DNA of 28,304 nucleotides from DATAFO01 sp046728935 (GCA_046728935.1 JBKPFS010000102.1:1-28304); one strand, 5' to 3'; shown: positions 12,942 to 22,356, counted from the first letter of the stretch. Numbers and translations: made by a program. Notes: generated by a model not told the origin, from the letters alone.

Positions 12942-13205
12942 CTACTGGCTACCGGCGCGGATGCGAGCCGCCTGCGCCTTCTTGCGAGCGCCGTTGTTGG
13001 CGTGCAGCGCGCCCTTCTGAACCGCCTTGTCGATGCGCGAGACGAGCGCCCCGTGCTCCGCTTCCACCGTCGCGGCGTCCCCGCCGGCGACGGCGCGCTC
13101 GAGACGCCGGAAGTGGGTCCTGACCGCCCCCCGAAGGCGGCGGTTCTCGTCGTGCTCGCGCCGCGAACGGGCGATGCGCTTCTGCTGCGAGGCGATGTTG
13201 GCCAT
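12942..13205 (-). CDS. rpsT: 30S ribosomal protein S20
   Basis: An 87-residue, strongly basic, all-helical protein that binds 16S rRNA and helps assemble the small subunit. The start MANIASQQKRIARSRREHDE is the family hallmark, and the C-terminal helix 'KAVQKGALHANNGARKKAQA' is equally typical. The ATG at 13205 is chosen; the frame stays open upstream but the added residues do not fit S20. The gene runs opposite to holA and murJ, a change from the usual co-directional holA-rpsT arrangement. A TACACT box lies 12 bases upstream of the ATG on its strand. Confidence 0.96.
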   Translation of the reverse strand: MANIASQQKRIARSRREHDENRRLRGAVRTHFRRLERAVAGGDAATVEAEHGALVSRIDKAVQKGALHANNGARKKAQAARIRAGSQ

Positions 13206-13217
13206 GGCCGACGGCGC

Positions 13218-13223
13218 AGTGTA
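13218..13223 (-). promoter_or_regulatory. -10 box of rpsT
   Basis: Read on the minus strand this is TACACT, 12 bases before the rpsT ATG, which predicts a 5' leader of only about five bases. No clear -35 is seen. Confidence 0.4.
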
Positions 13224-13249
13224 GTGCGCTCGCACGGCCACCGGTGTCC

Positions 13250-14935
13250 ATGAGCGGGCCCGACCCGCCCCAGCGCCCCCTGCGCGGATCCGCCGCCGAT
13301 GCCGCGGCCACCGCCGAGGTGGTGCCCGACGAGGAGGTGCGAGCGCCGCGGCCCCGCTCCGGGCGCCTCGCCCGCTCGACGGCGTTCTTCTCCATCGCCA
13401 CGGGGCTGTCCCGCGTCGCCGGGCTCGTGCGCGAGATCTTCGCCGCCTCCTACTTCGGCGTCAGCGGTGCGATGTCGGCGTTCACGATCGCGTTTCAGGT
13501 CCCGAACCTGGTGCGGAGCCTGTTCGCGGACGCGGCGATCCAGGCCGCGTTCGTGCCCGTGTTCACTGAGCAGCTCGAGAAGGGGCGTCGCCGGGAGGCG
13601 TTCCAGCTCGCCTCGACCCTCATCTTCGTCGTCGCCCTCGTGCTGGGCGGCCTCACCGCGCTCTTCATCCTCATCGCGCCGGTGCTGATGCCCATCTTCG
13701 TCTCCAACGAGGCGATCACCGATCTCACCGTGAACCTGTCCCGTCTCCTGTTCCCGATCCTGCTGCTGCTCGGGGTCACCGGGATGGTGGTCGGGGTGCT
13801 GAACAGCTACGACCGCTTCGCGGTGTTCGCGATCTCCCCGTTCTTCTGGAACGTCGCGATCATCGTCGTGCTTGTCGGCCTCGCCCCGGCCTTCCCGGAC
13901 GACGACGAGATCTACGCCTACGCGATCGGGGTCCTGGTCGGAACCATGATCCAGCTGGGGATGGTCACCGTCGACCTCCGCAACACGCCGTTCGGCATCC
14001 GGCGGGCGGTGCTGGCCCCCTTCCGGACTCGCGTCTCGGAGGCGTTCCGCGACGTGGACGTGCGCCGCGTGCTCCTTCTGATGCTCCCGGTGACGCTCAG
14101 CCTCGGGCTCATCAACTTCAACCTGCTGATCAACAGCACCGTGGGCTTCCTCGTCTCCGACGAGGCCCCCGCGGCGATCGACAAGGCCTTCCGCATCTAC
14201 ATGCTGCCCCAGGGGATCTTCTCGGTGGCCGTGGCGACGGTCCTGTTCCCGACGCTGGCGCGCTTCGCGGCGCGGGGGGCGCTCGACGACCTGCGGGCGA
14301 CGATGGCAAACGGGATGCGCCAGATCGTGCTCCTCCTGGTTCCGGCCGCGGCGGCGATCCTGGTCCTATCCGAGCCGATGATCCGCCTCGTCTACGAGCG
14401 CGGAGAGTTCGGCGGGCACGCCACGGACCTCGTCTCCACGGCGCTCTTCTGGTTCGCGTTCTCGCTCCCCTTCAACGGGCTCTTCCTGCTGCTCACGCGC
14501 ACCTTCTTCAGCCTCCAGCGGCCCTGGGTCCCGACCGCGATCTCGGCCGGGAACCTGGCGATCACCGCCGGGGCGGCGTTCGCCCTCTACGGGCCGTTCG
14601 AGGTCGGCGGGATCGTGGCCGCGACGGTGATCGCAACCGCCGCCAGCGTGATCGCGCAGGTGGTGATCCTGCACCGCCAGCTCGGGCGCCTCGAGCTGGG
14701 TCGCCTGACCTCGACCGCCGCGCGGGTCGTCCTGGCGGCCGCGGCCCTCGCCGCCGTCAGCTACGGCGTCTGGGAACTTCTCGACGAGGCCCTCGGTCGC
14801 GGCCTGGGTGGGCAGATCGTCTCGCTCGGAACGGCGCTGGTGGCGGGGGCGGCCGTCTACGCCCTCGCGATCATCCTGATGCGGATCCCCGAGGCGGAGC
14901 AAATCCGGCGACTGCTGCGCGGCACGCGGTCCTGA
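13250..14935 (+). CDS. murJ: Lipid II flippase MurJ
   Basis: A 561-residue polytopic membrane protein of the MOP/MviN family that flips lipid II across the membrane for peptidoglycan synthesis. After a ~40-residue polar, Arg/Pro-rich cytoplasmic tail, the family opening 'STAFFSIATGLSRVAGLVRE' appears, followed by 'FAASYFGVSGAMSAFTIAFQ' and 'PNLVRSLFADAAIQAAFVPV', the strongest hallmarks, then a dozen or so further hydrophobic helices and the 'LPQGIFSVAVATVLFPTLAR' segment of helix 8. Conserved Arg residues of the substrate cavity are in the first helix region. It starts at ATG 13250; GTG 13244 is an alternative. It is divergent from rpsT, with only ~45 bases between them. Confidence 0.95.
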   Translation: MSGPDPPQRPLRGSAADAAATAEVVPDEEVRAPRPRSGRLARSTAFFSIATGLSRVAGLVREIFAASYFGVSGAMSAFTIAFQVPNLVRSLFADAAIQAAFVPVFTEQLEKGRRREAFQLASTLIFVVALVLGGLTALFILIAPVLMPIFVSNEAITDLTVNLSRLLFPILLLLGVTGMVVGVLNSYDRFAVFAISPFFWNVAIIVVLVGLAPAFPDDDEIYAYAIGVLVGTMIQLGMVTVDLRNTPFGIRRAVLAPFRTRVSEAFRDVDVRRVLLLMLPVTLSLGLINFNLLINSTVGFLVSDEAPAAIDKAFRIYMLPQGIFSVAVATVLFPTLARFAARGALDDLRATMANGMRQIVLLLVPAAAAILVLSEPMIRLVYERGEFGGHATDLVSTALFWFAFSLPFNGLFLLLTRTFFSLQRPWVPTAISAGNLAITAGAAFALYGPFEVGGIVAATVIATAASVIAQVVILHRQLGRLELGRLTSTAARVVLAAAALAAVSYGVWELLDEALGRGLGGQIVSLGTALVAGAAVYALAIILMRIPEAEQIRRLLRGTRS

Positions 14936-15043
14936 GCGCGCCACGCGGGTCGCCATACTGGTCCGTCGTACGGGCGGGCGAGCAGTGATCCCACGTCCCG
15001 GCGAACTCGCCCGGCCGTCGCATGCCTTCGTCCTCGGCCGCCC

Positions 15044-15060
15044 GTGTGGCCCTGCCACAC
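15044..15060 (+). terminator. Hairpin between murJ and lepA
   Basis: A perfect 7-bp stem, GTGTGGC / GCCACAC, with a 3-base loop, in the 199-base gap between murJ and lepA. It has no T tail. It may end murJ transcription or sit in the lepA leader; a CATACT box at 14952-14957 could start a transcript through it. Nothing else recognisable is in this gap: the frame upstream of the lepA ATG is open but does not look like LepA. Confidence 0.35.
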
Positions 15061-15134
15061 TTCGCGGCCTGCGTCCTTGGCCTGCTCGCCCGGTCGAGCT
15101 CGGCGGGACGCTGGACCACGACTCGACCGCCCTC

Positions 15135-16920
<1,786 letters not shown>

Positions 16921-16928
<8 letters not shown>

Positions 16929-17346
16929 CGCCGAGCGCAGGATCGAGCTGACCCGCGCCGGGCTCGACGCCTATCTCGCCGGGGACCTCAATGCGGTGAT
17001 GACGATGATGAGCCCCGACATGGTGGTCGTCGCCGGCCCGGGGATGCCAGAGTCCGGCACGTACCACGGGAGCCAGGAGTTCCTGCCCTGGACCACCCGC
17101 TGGCTCGACGCCTGGGACGAGTTCCAGATGGAGGTCGACTCGATCGAGCCGGTTGGGGAGCGTCACGTTGCGGCCGCGGTCACCCAGCGCGGTCGCGGGC
17201 GGGGGAGCGGGATCGAGGTTGAGATGCCCACCGGGCACGTCTACGAGTGGGACGGCGAGAGGCTCGCTTACTTCGCGCTCTACACGAGCTTCGACCAGGC
17301 ACTCGCGGACGCTCGCGGGCGCGAGGAGGGCGGCGGCGATGGTTGA
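16921..17346 (+). CDS. SnoaL-like / NTF2-fold protein, first of a tandem pair
   Basis: A 141-residue protein with the pattern of the SnoaL-like (NTF2) fold: an N-terminal helix 'GLDAYLAGDLNAVMTMMSPD', a beta strand 'MVVVAGPGMPESGTYHG', a helix around 'EFLPWTTRWLDAWDEFQMEV', and the curved sheet 'VGERHVAAAVTQRGRGRGSG' to 'GHVYEWDGERLAYFALYTS'. Such proteins form small cone-shaped barrels acting as isomerases or hydrolases, or only binding ligands. The start overlaps the lepA stop by 8 bases, and the end overlaps the next gene, a paralogue, by 8 bases. The substrate is unknown. Confidence 0.82.
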
Positions 17347-17773
17347 GCTCGCGGAGCGACAGCAAGAGAGCCTCGCCGTAGCGCGCGCGGCGGGGGACGC
17401 CTACGGGGCCGAAGACACGGACGGCGTGCTCGCCCAGGCCGATCCCGAGATCGAGATCTACATGCCCTCGGACCTGCCCAACTCCGGCATCTTCCGCGGC
17501 CACGACGGCTACCTGACCTGGCTCGGCGACTGGCTGGAGGCGTGGGAGGACTTCACGGTTGACGTCCAGCGGATGGAGCCCGTCGGCGAGCGCCACGTGG
17601 TCACCAGCGCGCACCAGTCCGGGGTCGGGAAGGGCAGCGGCGTCCCGGTGGAGATGGACGTCGCCTACATGGTCGACATCCGTGGGGGCAAGATCGCCGC
17701 GCTCCACCTCTACATGACCCGCGAGGAGGCGATCGACGTCGCCGAGCGCCGCGAGCGCGAGGCGCCTGATTAG
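17339..17773 (+). CDS. SnoaL-like / NTF2-fold protein, second of a tandem pair
   Basis: A 144-residue paralogue of the gene before it, sharing the block order 'IYMPSDLPNSGIFRGHDGYL', 'WLEAWEDFTVDVQRMEPVGE', 'RHVVTSAHQSGVGKGSGVPV' and 'GGKIAALHLYMT'. The shared 'W.D.WLEAWEDF...EPVGERHV' core shows that the two arose by tandem duplication; whether they form a heterodimer is an inference. The ATG at 17339 lies inside the end of the first gene, and that 8-base overlap is the ground for this start. The gene lies 13 bases before the hot-dog dehydratase pair, though a TAGACT box in between could separate transcription. Confidence 0.82.
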   Translation: MVELAERQQESLAVARAAGDAYGAEDTDGVLAQADPEIEIYMPSDLPNSGIFRGHDGYLTWLGDWLEAWEDFTVDVQRMEPVGERHVVTSAHQSGVGKGSGVPVEMDVAYMVDIRGGKIAALHLYMTREEAIDVAERREREAPD

Positions 17774-17776
17774 ACT
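17771..17776 (+). promoter_or_regulatory. -10 box of the MaoC-like pair
   Basis: TAGACT overlaps the stop codon of the second SnoaL-like gene and ends 10 bases before the ATG at 17787, giving a near-leaderless start for the dehydratase pair. Confidence 0.35.
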
Positions 17777-17786
17777 GCCCGCCGCC

Positions 17787-18227
17787 ATGCCGGTCAAGAA
17801 GGACGCGATCGGGAAGACCTGGCCCGCGGTCGACTTCGAAGTCGAGGCCGAGCGGATCACCCAGTACGCGGACGCGGTCGGCGAGGAGAGCCCCCTCTAC
17901 CACGATCCCGAGACGGCGAAGGCGGCGGGCTTCCGCGACCTGGTCGCGCCGCCGATGTTCGCGGTCGTCTACAGCGCCCCGGCGTTGGGTCCGGCGATCC
18001 TCGATCCCGAAGTCGGGATCAACCTCCCGACCATGGTGCACGGAGGGCAGGAGTTCGTGTGGGGGGAGCCGGTGTGCGCCGGCGACGTGATCACGACAGA
18101 GGCGTCGTGCACCGACATCTACGAGCAGGACGGCAAGGGCTTCTACGTCTTCGAATCCGTATCCAGGAACCAGGACGGTGCGGAGACCGTGCGTGCAACG
18201 TGGACCGACATCGTCCGAGGCGTCTGA
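17787..18227 (+). CDS. FAS1-type / MaoC-like dehydratase, N-terminal hot-dog partner
   Basis: A 146-residue hot-dog-fold protein of the type fused or paired with MaoC dehydratases. It opens 'MPVKKDAIGKTWPAVDFEVE' and shows 'ERITQYADAVGEESPLYHDP' with 'FRDLVAPPMFAVV', the usual first half of this family, and 'VHGGQEFVWGEPVCAGDVIT' in the middle. In mycobacterial HadA-type proteins this half lacks the catalytic Asp-His pair and supports the active partner, and this protein likewise lacks a D-x(4)-H hydratase motif. It is 12 bases upstream of the catalytic partner, so the two probably form a heterodimer acting on 3-hydroxyacyl thioesters (inference). Confidence 0.88.
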   Translation: MPVKKDAIGKTWPAVDFEVEAERITQYADAVGEESPLYHDPETAKAAGFRDLVAPPMFAVVYSAPALGPAILDPEVGINLPTMVHGGQEFVWGEPVCAGDVITTEASCTDIYEQDGKGFYVFESVSRNQDGAETVRATWTDIVRGV

Positions 18228-18239
18228 GAGGAGCTTGCG

Positions 18240-18641
18240 ATGGCCGACTTCAAGCAGGGCGACTCCCTCCCGGAGCTGCACGTGACGCCGGACGCCGGCC
18301 TCACCAAGCGCTACGCGGCCGCCTCGGGTGACCCGAACCCGATCCACACCGACGAGGACTTCGCCAAGTCCGTCGGCCTGCCCGGGGTGATCCTGCACGG
18401 GCTCTACTCGATGGCCCAGGTGGCGAAGGCGCACACCGACGCGGCCGGCGGCGACCCCCGGGCGCTGAAGCGCCTGCGGGTCCAGTTCCGCGGCATGGGC
18501 TTTCCCGAGCAGGAGATCGTCGTCACCTCGAGGGTGAAGTCGGCCGGGAACGGCCGGGTGGTGACCGAGACCGAGGCCGCGCAGGGAGAGAACAAGATCA
18601 TCCGCAAGGCCGAGGCCGAGCTCGAGCTCGGCTCGGGCTAG
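18240..18641 (+). CDS. MaoC-like (R)-hydratase/dehydratase, catalytic partner
   Basis: A 133-residue hot-dog enzyme with the hydratase-2 motif 'YAAASGDPNPIHTDEDFAKS', where Asp and His (D-P-N-P-I-H) are the catalytic pair, followed by 'GLPGVILHGLYSMAQVAK'. It removes water from, or adds it to, 3-hydroxyacyl / 2-enoyl thioesters and resembles mycobacterial HadB, which pairs with HadA or HadC. An AGAGGAG sits about 6 bases upstream of the ATG. The gene forms a two-gene unit with the preceding non-catalytic hot-dog protein. A role in lipid synthesis or beta-oxidation is likely, but the carrier (CoA or ACP) is not shown by sequence. Confidence 0.9.
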   Translation: MADFKQGDSLPELHVTPDAGLTKRYAAASGDPNPIHTDEDFAKSVGLPGVILHGLYSMAQVAKAHTDAAGGDPRALKRLRVQFRGMGFPEQEIVVTSRVKSAGNGRVVTETEAAQGENKIIRKAEAELELGSG

Positions 18642-18642
18642 C

Positions 18643-18659
18643 GGCCGCGCCGAGCGGCC
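18643..18659. terminator. Hairpin between convergent dehydratase and peroxiredoxin genes
   Basis: A GGCCGC / GCGGCC 6-bp stem with a 5-base loop lies immediately past the TAG of the dehydratase and 6 bases before the stop of the convergent peroxiredoxin. There is no T tract. The location suits a shared terminator. Confidence 0.4.
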
Positions 18660-18664
18660 ACCCT

Positions 18665-19225
18665 TCAGCGCTCCCGCAGCCAGGCGAGCACCTCCTCGGC
18701 GTGCCGGTCGGGCGGGAAGACCGGATAGAAGACGTGCTCGATCCGCCCGTCGCTGACCACCAATGTGTGCCGCTTGAGCAGCGTGTGTTCGGCGACCTCG
18801 AACGTGGGCAGTCGCAGCGCGCGCGTGAGCTCGAGATCCTGGTCGGAGAGGATCGGGAAGGGGAGGGCGAGGCGGTCGGCCAGCTCCCGCTGGTAGTCCG
18901 GGCCCTGGGTTGAGAGGCCGTACACGGCGGCGCCGAGAGCGGCGAGCTCGGCGTTGTGGTCGCGAAAGCCACAGGTCTCGGGCGTGCACCCGCGTGCGCC
19001 GGGGATCAGGTCCCAGTCGGCGACCAGGGACGGCTCGCCCGGCCGCCCGGTGCGCGGGTAGCCGTACACGACCGCGCGCTCGGCCTCGATCCGGGCGAGC
19101 GACCGCGTCGTCCCGTCGGTGGCGGCCAGACGGAGGTCCGGGACCCCGAGGCCGACGAGGTGGTCGCAGGCGCCGTCGTCCACAGGCTCGGGCAGGTCCG
19201 GCGGCAGCGCCATCGGGTCGATCAC
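18665..19225 (-). CDS. Peroxiredoxin (BCP/AhpC-TSA-like)
   Basis: A 186-residue thioredoxin-fold thiol peroxidase. The region 'IPGARGCTPETCGFRDHNAE' is the BCP-type active site: the first Cys is the peroxidatic position and the second, five residues on, the resolving position as in bacterioferritin-comigratory proteins. 'FPILSDQDLELTRALRLPTF' and 'LLKRHTLVVSDGRIEHVFYP' complete the fold. A ~13-residue insertion precedes the active site ('RTGRPGEPSLVADWDLIP'), unlike typical BCP. It reduces hydroperoxides using thioredoxin. The start is taken as GTG 19225, with AGGA about 8 bases upstream; ATG 19213 is possible. Confidence 0.88.
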   Translation of the reverse strand: MIDPMALPPDLPEPVDDGACDHLVGLGVPDLRLAATDGTTRSLARIEAERAVVYGYPRTGRPGEPSLVADWDLIPGARGCTPETCGFRDHNAELAALGAAVYGLSTQGPDYQRELADRLALPFPILSDQDLELTRALRLPTFEVAEHTLLKRHTLVVSDGRIEHVFYPVFPPDRHAEEVLAWLRER

Positions 19226-19276
19226 GCCGCAATCCTAGGAACCCCTTGCGGCGGCTTCGCCGCCCTACACGCCCAT

Positions 19277-19298
19277 GCCGGCGCCTAAAGGCACCGGC
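19277..19298. promoter_or_regulatory. Inverted repeat at hrcA promoter, candidate operator
   Basis: GCCGGCGCC-TAAA-GGCACCGGC pairs at 8 of 9 positions. It ends one base before the TAGAAT box, so it covers the promoter's -35 area. If the hrcA transcript is leaderless this palindrome acts as DNA, not RNA. It does not match CIRCE (TTAGCACTC-N9-GAGTGCTAA), the usual HrcA site, which I do not find in this window. A second small hairpin (19250-19264) lies just upstream. Confidence 0.45.
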
Positions 19299-19299
19299 C

Positions 19300-19305
19300 T
19301 AGAAT
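19300..19305 (+). promoter_or_regulatory. -10 box of hrcA, leaderless type
   Basis: TAGAAT, a near-consensus -10, ends 7 bases before the GTG of hrcA. No Shine-Dalgarno is present. Confidence 0.5.
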
Positions 19306-19312
19306 TCCCTCC

Positions 19313-20338
19313 GTGCTCACCGAGCGTCAACAGCGGATCCTGCGCGCGGTGGTCGAGGGGTACCTCGACTCCGGCCACCCCGTGGGCTCCGCCTCGATCT
19401 CGCGAGCGGAGGGGTTCGAGTGGAGTCCCTCGACGGTGCGCTCGGAGCTTGCGGCGCTCGAGCGCGAGGGTTTCCTCACCCATCCCCACACCTCCGCCGG
19501 ACGCGTGCCGACCGACGCCGGGTACCGCTTCTACGCGGACGTGCTGCTCGCTTCGGGGGTGGACCGGCGCCCCGGCGGGTCGGGACTCGACCTCTCCCGG
19601 ATGCGCCGCGAGGTCGAGGAGGCGCTGCGCGAGACGACCTCGACCCTCTCGCGGGCCACGGACCTGCTCGCGGTCGCCACGGCCCCGCCACCGTCGAGCG
19701 CCCGGATCCACCGCGTCGAGGTGCTCCAGCTCCAGCCGAAGGTCGCGATGGTCGTCGTCATCGCCTCGAACGGGGCGGTGACGAAGCGGGTGTTCACGTT
19801 CGATCGCCCCCTCGATCCCGGGCTGATCGAATGGGCGTCAAGCTTCCTCAACGAGCGGCTCTCCGGACTCGCGCTGGGCGCGAGGATGGCGGCCGACCGG
19901 CTCACCGACCCCGAGCTCGGCCCGGCCGAGTCGCAGTTTCTGGACCAGATCGGCGACACGTTCGCCGGCTTGGCCCAGGGCGTCGGCGAGGACCTCTACC
20001 TCGAGGGCGCGGCGAGGCTGCTCTCCGAGGACCACGCCCCCGATCTGCCGCACGCCGAGGCGCTGATGCGTGCGCTGGAGCGGCGGGCCAACCTGCTTCG
20101 CGTGCTGCGCTCCGCCCTCGACGAGCGCTCCGTCTTCCTGTGGATCGGCGACGAGAACCCGGAGCCCGAGCTCCGCTCCGTGAGCGTCGTCGGCGCGAAC
20201 TATGGCCTCGGCTATCGCAACCTGGGCACCGTAGGCGTGGTCGGCCCGATGCGGATGGACTACGCGACGGCGATCGCCTCCGTGCGCGAGGCCGCGGGCG
20301 AGCTCTCGCGGTTCTTCGAGACCGTCTACGCGAACTAG
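19313..20338 (+). CDS. hrcA: Heat-inducible transcription repressor HrcA
   Basis: A 341-residue repressor of heat-shock genes whose activity depends on GroEL in studied systems. An N-terminal winged helix begins 'MLTERQQRILRAVVEGYLDS', followed by 'SPSTVRSELAALEREGFLTH' and 'HTSAGRVPTDAGYRFYADVL', all canonical. A GAF-like dimerisation domain follows, and the C-terminal end is 'VVGPMRMDYATAIASVREAA'. GTG 19313 fits the family N-terminus exactly. It is the first gene of a long operon and is followed 3 bases later by dnaJ. The grpE and dnaK genes that often lie between are absent here. Confidence 0.96.
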   Translation: MLTERQQRILRAVVEGYLDSGHPVGSASISRAEGFEWSPSTVRSELAALEREGFLTHPHTSAGRVPTDAGYRFYADVLLASGVDRRPGGSGLDLSRMRREVEEALRETTSTLSRATDLLAVATAPPPSSARIHRVEVLQLQPKVAMVVVIASNGAVTKRVFTFDRPLDPGLIEWASSFLNERLSGLALGARMAADRLTDPELGPAESQFLDQIGDTFAGLAQGVGEDLYLEGAARLLSEDHAPDLPHAEALMRALERRANLLRVLRSALDERSVFLWIGDENPEPELRSVSVVGANYGLGYRNLGTVGVVGPMRMDYATAIASVREAAGELSRFFETVYAN

Positions 20339-20341
20339 ACG

Positions 20342-21421
20342 GTGCCGCGCGACTACTACGAGGTCCTCGGCGTCGACCGAGGCGCGAGCGAGAGGGAGAT
20401 CAAAAGGGCCTTCCGCCGCCTGGCGCGCGAGCTCCATCCGGACGTCAACAAGCACGACCCCGAGGCGGAGGAGAAGTTCAAGCAGGCCGCCGAGGCCTAC
20501 GAGGTGCTCTCCGACCCCGAGCGCCGGCGAACCTACGACGCCTTCGGCCACGAGGGGCTGCGCTCGGGCGGATGGGCCCCCCGGACGGACTTCGGCAGCT
20601 TCGAGGATGTGCTCTCGGCGTTCTTCGGCCGCAGCGACCCGCTGTTCGGCGAGCTATTCGGCTTCGGCCCGACGGGGCCGGCGCAGGGCGCCGACGTCGC
20701 GGCCGAGGTCGAGGTCACGCTTCAGGAGGTGCTCACGGGCACTCGGCGCGAGCTCGCCTTCGAGGCTGTCTCCACCTGCGAGCGCTGCCGGGGAAACGGC
20801 GCTGAGCCCGGAACCCCGATCCGCACCTGCGCGACCTGCGACGGCGCGGGGCGCGTCCAGCGCGTGTCGCGAACCGCGTTCGGCCAGATGGTGCAGACGT
20901 CGAGCTGTCCCACCTGCGGGGGCGCGGGGCGCGTACCCGAGCAGCCGTGTGAGCGCTGCGAGGGCACGGGCCGCGAAGTCCGGGAGCGCACGTGGGAGGT
21001 CGAGATCCCGCCGGGGATCGAGTCGGGGCAGCGGATCCGGATCTCCGGCGCGGGGCACGCCGGCGAGTCCGGGGCCCGAGCGGGCGATCTGTACGTCCTG
21101 GTCCGGGTGGCCGAGGACCCGAGCTTGAGGCGCGAGGGTCAGGACCTGGTGACGGTCGCCCGCGTTCCCGTCACCCGGGCGATGCTCGGTGGAAGGGTGA
21201 CGGTGCCGACCCTCGACGGCAATCGCGAGGTCGAGGTGCCCGCCGGAGCCCAGACCGGTCATTCGATCCGGCTCGAGGGGCTGGGCCTGCCCTCGCTCCG
21301 GGGCGCCTTCCGGGGTGACCAGTACGTGCTCGTGGATGTGGTCGTCCCCGAGCGGCTCACCCCCGACCAGCGCGCGCTCGTCGAGCGGCTCGATTTGTTG
21401 CTCAACGACGGGGCGGAGTGA
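20342..21421 (+). CDS. dnaJ: Chaperone DnaJ (Hsp40, type I)
   Basis: A 359-residue co-chaperone that delivers substrates to DnaK and stimulates its ATPase. The J domain 'RDYYEVLGVDRGASEREIKR' carries the HPD motif at residues 32-34. The Gly/Phe-rich region is short ('SAFFGRSDPLFGELFGFGPT'). All four zinc-binding CxxCxGxG repeats are present: CERCRGNG, CATCDGAG, CPTCGGAG, CERCEGTG. Two beta C-terminal domains follow, with 'EIPPGIESGQRIRISGAGHA'. The start is GTG 20342. The stop overlaps the GTG of prmA (GTGA), so translation is coupled. The partner dnaK is not in this window. Confidence 0.97.
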   Translation: MPRDYYEVLGVDRGASEREIKRAFRRLARELHPDVNKHDPEAEEKFKQAAEAYEVLSDPERRRTYDAFGHEGLRSGGWAPRTDFGSFEDVLSAFFGRSDPLFGELFGFGPTGPAQGADVAAEVEVTLQEVLTGTRRELAFEAVSTCERCRGNGAEPGTPIRTCATCDGAGRVQRVSRTAFGQMVQTSSCPTCGGAGRVPEQPCERCEGTGREVRERTWEVEIPPGIESGQRIRISGAGHAGESGARAGDLYVLVRVAEDPSLRREGQDLVTVARVPVTRAMLGGRVTVPTLDGNREVEVPAGAQTGHSIRLEGLGLPSLRGAFRGDQYVLVDVVVPERLTPDQRALVERLDLLLNDGAE

Positions 21422-22356
21422 TCCGGCTCGCCGTCCGCTGCCGAGCGGACAGCGCCGATCGGGTGCTCGCGGAGCTGCTCGAGCTGGTCCCGGGAGGCGT
21501 GGAGGAGGAGCGCGGCCCGGAGTGGGCGGAGTTCGCGATCTACGGCGCGCCCGGGGAGCTGCCCGCGCTGCCGGCCCTCCAGGCGGCGGCGGCCGACGGC
21601 CTGATCGAGGTCAGCTCCACCGAGGTCCCCGACGACTGGGCCGACCGCTGGCGCGACTTCCACGAGCCGGTCTGGGTCGACGACGGCCGCCTCGTGGTGC
21701 GCCCATCCTGGCACCACGCGCATCCCGCCAGCGACCCCGCCGCCCCCGGACGCCGGAGCACAAGCGAAACGCCCGAGGCGAAAGCCGAGGGCAAGGTGTC
21801 TTGGGCGGGAGCGGAGGAGGCGGCGGGCAGTTGTTCCGAGCAGCCGGCGGGCATTGATGTGGTAATCGACCCGGGTCAAGCGTTCGGCACCGGTGCGCAC
21901 GCGACCACGCGGATGTGCCTCGAGTTGATGCTTGCGCTCGCCGACGCCGGCGAGGCGAGCGGATCGCTGGTCGATCTCGGCACCGGTTCCGGAGTCCTCG
22001 CAATCGCAGCCGCGAAGCTGGGCTGGGCGCCGGTCGTGGCTGTGGACCACGAGCGCGCTGCGCTTGAGGCCACAGCGTCGAACGCCCAAACCAACGGCGT
22101 CGAGCTCAAGACGCGGCGGCTCAACCTCCGGGAGCAACCGCCACCCGCGGCGGAGACGATGGTCGCGAACCTGACCGCGCCCCTGCTCAGCGTCGTCGCG
22201 CCACGCATCGGCGCCGCGACAGAGCGCGTGGTCTGCTCGGGCCTGCTGGCCAGCGAGGTCGAGGAGGTGGTCCGGGCGTTCGAGTCAGCGGGCCTGGTCG
22301 AGGCTAGGCGGCATGCGAGCGGCGAATGGGTCGCGTTAGGGTTCGCGCGCTCATGA
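21418..22356 (+). CDS. prmA: Ribosomal protein L11 methyltransferase with an in-frame repeat insertion
   Basis: A class I SAM-dependent methyltransferase that methylates ribosomal protein L11. After an N-terminal recognition domain ('SADRVLAELLELVPGGVEEE', 'DDWADRWRDFHEPVWVDDGR') comes the pre-motif 'IDPGQAFGTGAHATTRMCLE', then SAM motif I 'DLGTGSGVLAIAAAKLG' at about residues 186-202 and the catalytic-site strand 'TMVANLTAPLL'. At 312 residues it is longer than usual because about 43 residues (about 103-145), encoded by the repeat element, sit between the N-domain strand 'LVVRPSWHHAH' and 'IDVVIDPG', where relatives have a short loop. The GTG start overlaps dnaJ and the stop overlaps the next ATG (ATGA). 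Confidence 0.94.
   Translation: MIRLAVRCRADSADRVLAELLELVPGGVEEERGPEWAEFAIYGAPGELPALPALQAAAADGLIEVSSTEVPDDWADRWRDFHEPVWVDDGRLVVRPSWHHAHPASDPAAPGRRSTSETPEAKAEGKVSWAGAEEAAGSCSEQPAGIDVVIDPGQAFGTGAHATTRMCLELMLALADAGEASGSLVDLGTGSGVLAIAAAKLGWAPVVAVDHERAALEATASNAQTNGVELKTRRLNLREQPPPAAETMVANLTAPLLSVVAPRIGAATERVVCSGLLASEVEEVVRAFESAGLVEARRHASGEWVALGFARS
21723..21852 (+). repeat. In-frame repeat element, copy 3 (in prmA)
   Basis: About 130 bp. Positions 21733-21827 match leuS copy 1 (6064-6158) at 85 of 95 bases with no gap and in the same reading frame, although the two host proteins are unrelated. It contains a hairpin at 21771-21792, GCCC-GA-GGC-GAAA-GCC-GA-GGGC (GNRA-type loop, GA/GA internal pair). 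A larger 9-bp inverted repeat, CCCGCCGCC (21736-21744) / GGCGGCGGG (21819-21827), encloses it. Terminal CCCGCC / GGCGGG repeats bound the element. The 3' part uses rarer codons (AGT TGT, ATT GAT GTG GTA) than the host gene. Confidence 0.82.

Noticed and set aside
15000..15120. Possible repeat copy in the murJ-lepA gap on the minus strand
   Set aside because: It shares only GC-rich words with the element; there is no core or hairpin match.
14985..15134. In-frame extension of lepA upstream of ATG 15135
   Set aside because: The 50 extra residues do not resemble LepA. MERIRNFSIIAHIDHGKS is the family start, and a hairpin lies in this stretch.
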